Positions 58,089 through 64,000 of a DNA stretch of 64,000 nucleotides are shown piece by piece. Position 1 is the stretch's first letter, and each line of letters starts with the position of its first letter. Under the pieces are notes generated by a model. It did no database searches and had not been told where the DNA came from. It saw only the letters and a program-made list of their open reading frames with translations. Origin of the DNA: Streptomyces sp. NBC_00287 (GTDB lineage Bacteria > Actinomycetota > Actinomycetes > Streptomycetales > Streptomycetaceae); contig NZ_CP108053.1 of assembly GCF_036173105.1 (NCBI RefSeq), positions 6,200,001 to 6,264,000 on the forward strand, given 5' to 3'. Made by a program: the position numbers and the translations under genes.

Positions 58089-59405
58089 TCAGTTCCCGAG
58101 CATTCGGGCCCACATATCGGGGAAGTCCGGCAGGGTCTTGGCCGTCGTCGCCACGTTCTCGATCTGCACGCCCTCGACCGCGAGGCCGATGATCGCGCCG
58201 GCGGTCGCCATGCGGTGGTCCTCGTATGTGTGGAAGTTGCCGCCGTGCAGCATGCGCGGGCGGATGTGGAGACCGTCGGCGGTCTCGGTGACGTCGCCGC
58301 CGAGTTCGTTGATCTCCTTGGTGAGCGCGGCCAGCCGGTCCGTCTCGTGCAGCCGCAGATGCGCGACACCGCGCAGGGTCGAGGGGGAGTCCGCGAGGGC
58401 GGCGACGGCCGCGATGCCCGGGGTCAGCTCGCCGACGTCGCTCAGGTCCACGTCGATGCCGTGCACGGCGCCCGAGCCGGTGAACTCCAAGCCGTACTCG
58501 GTCAGTTCGCAGGAACCGCCCATCTCGGTGAAGATCTCGCGCAGCCGGTCCCCGGGCTGGGTGGTGCGGGACGGCCAGTCCGGGATCAGCACCTTGCCGC
58601 CGGTGACCAGGGCGGCCGCCAGGAACGGCTGGGCGTTGGACAGGTCCGGCTCGACGGTGAGGTCACGGCCGAGCAGCGCGCCCGGCGTGACCCGCCAGAC
58701 GTTCGGCTCGCCGCCCGACTCGGGGGTGTCCACCTGGGCGCCGACCGCGCGCAGCATGTCCACCGTCATCCGGATGTGCGGCATGGAGGGCAGCGTGGAG
58801 CCGGTGTGCCGGACCTCGACGCCCTGGTTGAAGCGGGGGCCCGACAGCAGCAGGGCCGACACGAACTGCGAGGAGGACGAGGCGTCGATCTCCACCGGGC
58901 CGCCGTCCAGGGCGCCGCCGCCGTGCACGGTCAGGGGCAGCGCGCCTCGGCCGTCGTCGTCGATCCGGGCACCGAGGACGCGCAGCGCGTCGATCACGCC
59001 GTTCAGGGGGCGCTCGTAGGACCTCGGGTCGCCGTTGAACCGGATGTCGCCGTCGGCGAGGGCCGCGACGGGGGGCAGGAAGCGCATGACGGTGCCGGCG
59101 TTGCCGACGTCCACCGTGGCGGGGCCCCGCAGGCCCGTGGGCAGGACGCGCCAGGCCTCGCCGGAGCCGTCGGGGCCCACGCCCTCCTCGATCTCCACGC
59201 CCATCGCGCGGAGGGCGGCGGCCATCAGGAGGGTGTCGCGGGAGCGGAGGGGGCGGCGGAGCCAGCCGGGTTCGCTGGCGAGGGCTGCGAGCACGAGGGC
59301 TCGGTTCGTGACCGACTTGGACCCGGGCACGTGGACGGTCGCTTCGACGGCACCGCGCGCGTGGGGGGCGGGCCAGAGGGCGGTTTGTGCGTTGTTCGGG
59401 GCCAT
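58089..59405 (-). CDS. aroA: 3-phosphoshikimate 1-carboxyvinyltransferase (EPSP synthase)
   Basis: 438 residues. Two-domain EPSP synthase with VPGSKSVTNRALVLA (shikimate-3-phosphate site), VGNAGTVMRF (glyphosate-sensitive type Gly present), RPLNGVIDAL, LHETDRLAAL and the C-terminal DHRMATAGAI. It makes EPSP in the shikimate pathway to aromatic amino acids. Start ATG 59405, right at the beginning of homology. It is followed by rsgA. Confidence 0.95.
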   Translation of the reverse strand: MAPNNAQTALWPAPHARGAVEATVHVPGSKSVTNRALVLAALASEPGWLRRPLRSRDTLLMAAALRAMGVEIEEGVGPDGSGEAWRVLPTGLRGPATVDVGNAGTVMRFLPPVAALADGDIRFNGDPRSYERPLNGVIDALRVLGARIDDDGRGALPLTVHGGGALDGGPVEIDASSSSQFVSALLLSGPRFNQGVEVRHTGSTLPSMPHIRMTVDMLRAVGAQVDTPESGGEPNVWRVTPGALLGRDLTVEPDLSNAQPFLAAALVTGGKVLIPDWPSRTTQPGDRLREIFTEMGGSCELTEYGLEFTGSGAVHGIDVDLSDVGELTPGIAAVAALADSPSTLRGVAHLRLHETDRLAALTKEINELGGDVTETADGLHIRPRMLHGGNFHTYEDHRMATAGAIIGLAVEGVQIENVATTAKTLPDFPDMWARMLGN

Positions 59406-59447
59406 GGCCCCACTCTATAAGTAGGCGGTTGTTCGGGTGCGGCGCCG

Positions 59448-59504
59448 TTGTGGCTGGTCGCGCCCACGCGGCGGAGCCGCATATCGATACAGCCCCGCGC
59501 CCCT
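59448..59504. repeat. Dispersed Streptomyces intergenic repeat candidate
   Basis: Sequence between aroA and the M50 gene with GGCTGGTCGCGC, a 5-base stem with GGA loop (59468-59480), and CAGCCCCGCGCCCCT. From memory this resembles a short repeat found between many Streptomyces genes. It is not protein-coding; its role is unknown. No second copy was seen in this window. Confidence 0.4.
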
Positions 59505-59527
59505 GGTGACTTGCCCCTTCGGGCTCG

Positions 59528-60241
59528 TCACGTATCCAACAGCCACCTTCCTCCGCCTATCAGCGAGCACAGCGATACCGCGTGGAAAAGGAACAGCCAC
59601 AGGCCCGCGGGTACATGCGTCAACCTTGACAACTGGTCCGCGTCTGAATCCCCCGCCCCGCCCCTCGTCCTCTTCGCCTGTAGCTCGAACGCGGGACGCA
59701 CTCCACCGATCAACAGGAACCACACCACCGCGTACGCGAACGCCGCCTGCACCTGTGGTCCCGCCAGCCACGACACCACCACGAAGGTTCCGCCGGTCAG
59801 GACGACCGTCAGCGCGCCGTACGCGTTGCGGATCATCACCAGCATCGCCAGGAGCAGGGCCGTCGCCAGCCACAGCAGCAGCGTGATCCGGCCCGCGCCC
59901 AGCAGGGCCGCGCCGCCCAGTCCCAGCAGTGGCGGTGCTGTGTAGCCCGCCGCCGCCGTGAGGATCATGCCGAGGCCGTACGGCTTGCCCCGGCTGACGG
60001 TGAGGCCGCTGGTGTCGGAGTGCAGGCGTATGCCGGTGAGCTGGCGGCCGGTGAGCAGGGCGACCAGGCCGTGTCCGCCCTCGTGGGCGATGGTGATCGT
60101 GTTGCGGGCGAGACGCCACACGCCCTGCGGGACGACCACCGCGACGGCGGCGACGAGGGTCGCGATCACGACCCATACATCCGGGTCGCTCTGGGTGCCG
60201 ACGAGCTCGTCCCAGAGAGAGGTCGCTGTGCTGCTGTCCAT
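59528..60241 (-). CDS. M50-type membrane metallopeptidase
   Basis: 237 residues with six or seven membrane segments. The zinc motif is HEGGHGL (HExxH) in ARNTITIAHEGGHGLVALLTG, inside or just before a membrane helix, the site-2-protease arrangement. A second metal ligand could be in a later helix but is not certain here. It would cut substrates within the membrane, perhaps an anti-sigma factor. It starts at ATG 60241 and is divergent from the SRAP gene across 50 bases. Confidence 0.82.
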   Translation of the reverse strand: MDSSTATSLWDELVGTQSDPDVWVVIATLVAAVAVVVPQGVWRLARNTITIAHEGGHGLVALLTGRQLTGIRLHSDTSGLTVSRGKPYGLGMILTAAAGYTAPPLLGLGGAALLGAGRITLLLWLATALLLAMLVMIRNAYGALTVVLTGGTFVVVSWLAGPQVQAAFAYAVVWFLLIGGVRPAFELQAKRTRGGAGDSDADQLSRLTHVPAGLWLFLFHAVSLCSLIGGGRWLLDT

Positions 60242-60291
60242 GTGTCCGGGGTGCTCCCTCTGTTCCTACGGAGTCTGGCAGTGTGGCACGT

Positions 60292-61107
60292 ATGTGCGGA
60301 CGGTATGCATCGAGTCGTAGGCCCGAGGATCTCGCAGGAATCTTTGAGATCGAGAAGTGGGAGCCCGAGGAGACTCTTGAGCCCGACTACAACGTGGCCC
60401 CGACCAAAGAGGTCTACGCGGTCCTGGACCGTCCTCTGAAAGACGCCGACGAGAAGCGACCGGTTCGGCAGCTGCGCAAGCTCAAGTGGGGGCTCGTTCC
60501 CTCCTGGTCGAAGACTCCCGAGGGCGGCGCGCGGATGATCAACGCGCGTGCCGAGACGGTGCACGAGAAGCCGTCGTACCGCCGTGCCTTTGCCGCCCGG
60601 CGCTGCATCCTGCCCGCCGACGGCTACTACGAGTGGGTCACCGGCACCCAGGAGCGGGATCTGGAGGTCGAGGGGAAGAAGAAGCGGCCGCGCAAGCAGC
60701 CGTACTTCGTGCTCCCCGCCGACGGGTCGGTGTTCGCGATGGCCGGGCTGTATGAGTTCTGGCGGGACAAGACCCTGCCCGACGATCACCCCCAGGCCTG
60801 GTGGGTCACCTGCTCCGTGATCACCACCGACGCGGAGACGAGCCCCCTTGCCGTCGCCCCGGCCGAGGGCCCGCACGCGCTGGCCGAGATCCACCCCCGG
60901 ATGCCGCTGATGCTCACCCCGGACCGCTGGGACGCCTGGCTCGACCCGTCCCGCACCGATGTCGACGACCTCCGCGAGCTGCTCGCCCCGCCGCCCGCCG
61001 GACTGATGCGCGCCTACCCGGTGACCACCGCCGTCAGCAACGTCCGCAACAACGGCCCGGAGCTGCTGAAGGAGCTGGAGGGGCCCGAAGAGGGCACACT
61101 CTTCTGA
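60292..61107 (+). CDS. SRAP-domain abasic-site protein (YedK/HMCES-like)
   Basis: 271 residues. After Met removal the N-terminal Cys2 (MCGRY) is the nucleophile that forms a thiazolidine crosslink with abasic sites in single-stranded DNA. Other conserved residues: NVAPT, WGLVPSW, NARAET, ILPADGYYEW (Glu) and EIHPRMPLML (His). It protects abasic sites at replication forks. ATG 60292 is required by the Cys2 rule; a GTG three codons upstream is therefore wrong for function. The next gene follows 1 base after the stop. Confidence 0.93.
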   Translation: MCGRYASSRRPEDLAGIFEIEKWEPEETLEPDYNVAPTKEVYAVLDRPLKDADEKRPVRQLRKLKWGLVPSWSKTPEGGARMINARAETVHEKPSYRRAFAARRCILPADGYYEWVTGTQERDLEVEGKKKRPRKQPYFVLPADGSVFAMAGLYEFWRDKTLPDDHPQAWWVTCSVITTDAETSPLAVAPAEGPHALAEIHPRMPLMLTPDRWDAWLDPSRTDVDDLRELLAPPPAGLMRAYPVTTAVSNVRNNGPELLKELEGPEEGTLF

Positions 61108-61108
61108 T

Positions 61109-61747
61109 GTGAGCACAGTGACCACCGAGATCATCAGCACCGAGGCCGGGGACGCCCGTATCACCTGGCACCCGGCGAAGAAGGCACGGCTCGTGCTCGC
61201 CGTCAGTCATGGCGCGGGCGGGGGCATCGAGGCGCGGGACCTGAAGGCGCTCGCCCAGGTCCTGCCCGCGCACGGTGTGACCGTCGCCCTCGTCGAGCAG
61301 CCCTGGCGGGTGGCCGGCAAGAAGGTCGCCCCCGCCCCGAAGACCCTGGATGTCGGCTGGCGGGGTGTCTGGCCCGCGCTGACGAAGCCCGGTCTGCCGG
61401 TGATCTCCGGCGGCCGCAGCGCCGGCGCCCGCGTCGCCTGCCGTACCGCCACGGAACTCGGCGCGCACGCTGTCCTCGCGCTCAGCTTCCCGCTGCATCC
61501 GCCGGGCAAGCCCGAGAAGTCCCGCGCCGAGGAGCTGCTCGGCTCCGGGGTGCCCACCCTCGTCGTCCAGGGCGGCAACGATCCCTTCGGGAGGCCCGAG
61601 GAGTTCCCGGACGGCTCCTACGAGCTGGTCGAGGTGGCGTACGGCGACCATGGCTTCGCCGTGCCGAAGCGGGCGGACATCACCCAGGAGCAGGCCGTGG
61701 CGCTCGTCACCGAAGCCGTGACCAAGTGGACCGGGTCACTCGGGTAA
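61109..61747 (+). CDS. Small alpha/beta hydrolase (dienelactone/KANL3-like)
   Basis: 212 residues. The core has LAVSHGAGGGIEA, nucleophile GGRSAGARVA, an acid in QGGNDPFGRP and a base in YGDHGFAVPK. This is a compact hydrolase without a lid, similar to the dienelactone hydrolase/KANL3-Tex30 group; substrate unknown. GTG 61109 starts right after the SRAP stop, so they share a transcript. GTG 61118 is an alternative start. It ends 7 bases before the SigR-type promoter of sigR. Confidence 0.85.
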   Translation: MSTVTTEIISTEAGDARITWHPAKKARLVLAVSHGAGGGIEARDLKALAQVLPAHGVTVALVEQPWRVAGKKVAPAPKTLDVGWRGVWPALTKPGLPVISGGRSAGARVACRTATELGAHAVLALSFPLHPPGKPEKSRAEELLGSGVPTLVVQGGNDPFGRPEEFPDGSYELVEVAYGDHGFAVPKRADITQEQAVALVTEAVTKWTGSLG

Positions 61748-61754
61748 AGCTTCG

Positions 61755-61780
61755 GGAATGTTGTGCCCCGGACCACTGTT
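61755..61780 (+). promoter_or_regulatory. SigR-dependent promoter of sigR (sigRp2 equivalent)
   Basis: GGAAT (61755-61759), 18 bases, GTT (61778-61780): the SigR consensus. It starts the transcript upstream of the ATG at 61839, so the product is the long, unstable SigR form, as reported for the S. coelicolor autoregulatory p2 promoter. Confidence 0.9.
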
Positions 61781-61838
61781 GAGGCGGACAGAAGTGCTGG
61801 CGACCAGCACCGACGTCGTTGGAGAGGAAGTCCGCCGC

Positions 61839-62003
61839 ATGGGTTCGACCTTCTGCCCGGCCCGCAGCAGTCGCAGCGACCTGGACTGGACGGTGCTGCA
61901 CGCGGGCAAGACCGCTCCTATTCGAGGGGCGGCGGGAACGGGTAGTCGTCTATCCTCCGATTCTGGTGACACCGGCTTCGGTGCTGCCCGGAATCTTGAG
62001 GAG
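61839..62003 (+). other. sigR: N-terminal extension of the long SigR isoform
   Basis: ATG 61839, preceded by GGAGAGGAAG, begins an in-frame extension of exactly 55 codons before the usual SigR GTG. The same 55-residue extension is known in S. coelicolor as the induced, Clp-degraded SigR' form, made from the stress-inducible promoter. The extension contains one Cys and a basic stretch and no known fold. Confidence 0.8.
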
Positions 62004-62699
62004 GTGGGTCCGGTCACCGGTACCGACGCAGGGACCGACAACGGCCAGGCGGAGCTGCCCGAGGGCCAGGGCGCGAGCACGGACACGTCCGCGGAGACCA
62101 CCGCCGAGCGCAATGTGCGCTTCGAACGCGACGCGCTCGAATTCCTCGACCAGATGTACTCGGCCGCCCTGCGCATGACGCGCAACCCGGCCGACGCCGA
62201 GGACCTGGTGCAGGAGACGTACGCCAAGGCGTACGCGTCCTTCCACCAGTTCCGCGAGGGCACCAACCTGAAGGCCTGGCTCTACCGGATTCTCACCAAC
62301 ACCTTCATCAACTCGTACCGCAAGAAGCAGCGTGAACCCCAGCGCTCCGCGGCCGAGGAGATCGAGGACTGGCAGCTCGCCCGCGCCGAGTCGCACATGT
62401 CGACCGGTCTGCGCTCCGCGGAGTCGCAGGCGCTCGACCATCTGCCCGACTCGGACGTGAAGGAAGCACTTCAGGCGATCCCCGAGGAATTCCGCATCGC
62501 CGTCTATCTCGCGGACGTAGAGGGCTTTGCGTACAAGGAGATCGCGGACATCATGGGGACACCCATCGGAACGGTGATGTCCCGGCTGCACCGGGGCCGC
62601 CGTCAACTGCGCGGCATGCTCGAGGACTACGCCCGTGAGCGCGGGCTGGTTCCGGCGGGCGCCGGAGAGTCGAACGAAGCGAAAGGCTCGGGCTCATGA
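62004..62699 (+). CDS. sigR: Thiol-oxidative-stress sigma factor SigR
   Basis: 231 residues from GTG 62004 (286 with the ATG 61839 extension). ECF sigma region 2 is LEFLDQMYSAALRMTRNPAD through NLKAWLYRILTNTFINS; region 4 is EALQAIPEEFRIAVYLADVE and IGTVMSRLHRGRRQL. It directs RNA polymerase to GGAAT-N18-GTT promoters, three of which lie in this window (moeZ, mrx1, sigR). RsrA follows with an ATGA overlap, the tight coupling used to balance sigma and anti-sigma. The start of the short form lies in its own GGAGG, so its ribosome site is unusual. Confidence 0.96.
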   Translation: MGPVTGTDAGTDNGQAELPEGQGASTDTSAETTAERNVRFERDALEFLDQMYSAALRMTRNPADAEDLVQETYAKAYASFHQFREGTNLKAWLYRILTNTFINSYRKKQREPQRSAAEEIEDWQLARAESHMSTGLRSAESQALDHLPDSDVKEALQAIPEEFRIAVYLADVEGFAYKEIADIMGTPIGTVMSRLHRGRRQLRGMLEDYARERGLVPAGAGESNEAKGSGS

Positions 62700-62998
62700 G
62701 CTGCGGAGAGCATCACGAGACGGACTGCAGCGAGGTTCTCGACCACCTTTACGAGTTCCTCGACAGCGAGATGCCGGACGTGGACCGCGACAAGTTCAAG
62801 CAGCACTTCCAGGAGTGCTCGCCGTGCCTGGAGAAGTACGGGCTCGAAGAGGCCGTGAAGAAGCTGGTCAAGCGCTGCTGCGGACATGACGACGTACCGT
62901 CCGACCTGCGGTCCAAGGTCCTGGGGCGGCTCGATCTGATCCGCTCCGGACAGGCCGTCCCCGACCATGACGTCACCGTCACCCCGCAGGAGTCCTGA
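62696..62998 (+). CDS. rsrA: Redox-sensing zinc anti-sigma factor RsrA
   Basis: 100 residues. All known key residues are present: Cys3, His7, Cys11, His37, Cys41 and Cys44 (HETDC, QHFQECSPC). Zinc is held in the reduced form; on thiol oxidation Cys11 forms a disulfide with Cys41 or Cys44, zinc is lost and SigR is released. ATG overlaps the sigR stop by four bases. It ends 125 bases before the HD-GYP gene. A later Cys pair (KRCCG) is also conserved in S. coelicolor RsrA. Confidence 0.96.
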   Translation: MSCGEHHETDCSEVLDHLYEFLDSEMPDVDRDKFKQHFQECSPCLEKYGLEEAVKKLVKRCCGHDDVPSDLRSKVLGRLDLIRSGQAVPDHDVTVTPQES

Positions 62999-63123
62999 AC
63001 TCCCGCCCCGGGACGGCCGATCGTCACTCGAACGTGCTAATCGGCGGGTGATACGCCCGCACTCTCCCCCCTGGCCGCCCTAGGCTCCGGAGCCTGGAAC
63101 AGGCATGGTCAGGGGAGGGGCAC

Positions 63124-64000
63124 ATGGAGGGTATTCCCGCGCGGGCACGTGTGTACGTGGCCTGCGCCGCCCTCGGCGCCCTGCTCTGTCTGCTGCCGCT
63201 GCCGGCCACCCGTACGCCCTGGTGGGCCCTGGCCCTCCTGGCCGCGCTGTACGCCGGCTGCGAGCAGATCGCCCGTAGGCGCTTCGCCGGCACCTTCTAC
63301 CCGGTCCTGCTCGCCGGCGCCTTCCTGCTGCCCCCGCCCGCCGCCGCACTCGTGGCGGTACCCGGAGCACTGCTCTCCCAAGGCGCGGTCGTACGACGGG
63401 TATGGCGGGCCGCCCAGTTGGCGCTCGCCGTCTGGGCCGCCGCCCGGGTGCACTGGGCGCTGGACGGGCGGGACGCGGTCGTCGCGTCCGACTTCCCCTA
63501 CGCCCTTCTGCCCGCCGGGGCCGCGGTCCTGGGCTTCTGCCTGGTGCTCACCCTGCTGGACGGCGGCATCCTCGCCCTCGCCGAGCGGGTGCCGGTGCGC
63601 CGGGCCTGGCGCGGGCTGTTCCTGCGCTCGCTCGCGCCGGTCGCCGTGCACGGTCTCGCCGGGCTGATGATGGCCGTCCTGTGGCGCAGCCCCTACGGCC
63701 CGGTCGCCGCGCTGCTCGTGCTGCTGCCGATGTGCGTGTCCTGGTGGGTGTTCGCGCAGTACCACCGGGAGCGGGCCGCCCACCAGGCGACCATCCGGGC
63801 GCTGGTGCAGGCCGTCGACATCAAGGACGGCTACACCCGCGGACACAGCGAGCGGGTCGGACAGGCCTCGATGATGATCGCCCGCGAGCTGGGCATGGAC
63901 GCCGAGCGCATCGAGGTGCTGCGGTTCGCCGGGATCCTGCACGACGTGGGGAAACTCGGGGTGCCCACCAGGCTGCTGCGCAAGGACGGGCCGCTCACGC
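63124..64000 (+). CDS. Membrane HD-GYP-type phosphohydrolase, partial
   Basis: 292 codons to the right edge; the gene continues. Five to seven membrane helices fill the first 215 residues (for example LVLTLLDGGILALAERV), then a cytoplasmic helical segment and an HD domain with HSERV and LHDVGKLGVP, the start of HD-GYP phosphodiesterases that cleave cyclic di-GMP or related nucleotides. The GYP part lies beyond the window, so the subclass is not proven. ATG 63124 has GAGGGGC upstream. It follows rsrA as a separate unit. Confidence 0.85.
   Translation, partial: MEGIPARARVYVACAALGALLCLLPLPATRTPWWALALLAALYAGCEQIARRRFAGTFYPVLLAGAFLLPPPAAALVAVPGALLSQGAVVRRVWRAAQLALAVWAAARVHWALDGRDAVVASDFPYALLPAGAAVLGFCLVLTLLDGGILALAERVPVRRAWRGLFLRSLAPVAVHGLAGLMMAVLWRSPYGPVAALLVLLPMCVSWWVFAQYHRERAAHQATIRALVQAVDIKDGYTRGHSERVGQASMMIARELGMDAERIEVLRFAGILHDVGKLGVPTRLLRKDGPLT

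Overview
The window is high-GC actinobacterial chromosome, almost certainly Streptomyces. The support is the codon use, frequent GTG starts with GGAGG-type ribosome binding sites, WblC with an RGRPRK hook, the SigR/RsrA pair, the AdnAB helicase-nuclease, mycoredoxin, DUF3107 and DUF3152 proteins, and the CatR/catalase pair. It is gene-dense core genome. I see no integrase, transposase, phage gene or CRISPR array, and no gene-free gap reaches 300 bases.

Layout. 1-2 kb: partial membrane protein, DUF3107, TetR and a small acidic protein, all on the minus strand. 2-4.6 kb: alpha/beta hydrolase and a DUF3152 metzincin-like protein with a 12-residue repeat array. 4.8-9.6 kb: a four-gene polysaccharide-type operon (PelF-like glycosyltransferase, membrane protein, sugar epimerase, spherulin-4-like enzyme). 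9.7-10.9 kb: moeZ, behind a SigR-type promoter. 10.9-17 kb: two tandem secreted alpha/beta hydrolase lipoproteins and a large flippase-like protein with a pseudokinase domain. 17-30 kb: a DNA-repair block (alkyltransferase-like protein, adnA, adnB, an M20 peptidase, nudC, mycoredoxin with its own SigR-type promoter, uvrD2). 30-31 kb: wblC behind a long leader that holds a WblC-type promoter, an upstream ORF and an intrinsic terminator. 31-35 kb: an ABC1 kinase/ThiF-like pair and a YgjP-like metallopeptidase. 35-38 kb: three consecutive AIM24-domain genes, the first fused to TerD. 38-47 kb: Nudix hydrolase, DUF2342 hydrolase, SDR, moaE, a small membrane protein, a PDZ-Lon protease and a UPF0182 protein. 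47-49.5 kb: two identical initiator tRNA genes flanking a Sel1-repeat gene. 49.5-52.3 kb: a sulfonate/nitrate-type ABC importer. 52.4-54.4 kb: divergent catR/catA. 54.5-59.4 kb: CBS protein, hisN, TetR, SMR exporter, rsgA and aroA. 59.5-64 kb: M50 peptidase, SRAP protein, a small hydrolase, sigR-rsrA and the start of an HD-GYP protein.

From memory, much of 0.4-47 kb parallels Mycobacterium tuberculosis Rv3193c-Rv3208A (UPF0182, PDZ-Lon, DUF2342 hydrolase, ABC1, WhiB7, UvrD2, Mrx1, NudC, AdnB/A, ATL, MoeZ, DUF3152, TetR, DUF3107), so this is an old actinobacterial block. The polysaccharide operon, the secreted hydrolase pair and the TerD/AIM24 cluster lie inside or beside it. Thiol-oxidative stress is a recurring theme. 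SigR/RsrA lies at the right end, and promoters of the form GGAAT-N18-GTT precede sigR itself, moeZ and mycoredoxin. Catalase with its Fur-type repressor, the repair helicases and the antibiotic-response regulator WblC add to a stress-defence character.

The most interesting points are the Pel-like operon with a 15-codon leader ORF, the wblC attenuator-type leader, the DUF3152 repeat protein, the pseudokinase-flippase fusion, the TerD-AIM24 cluster, and a permease gene that has lost a standard start codon.
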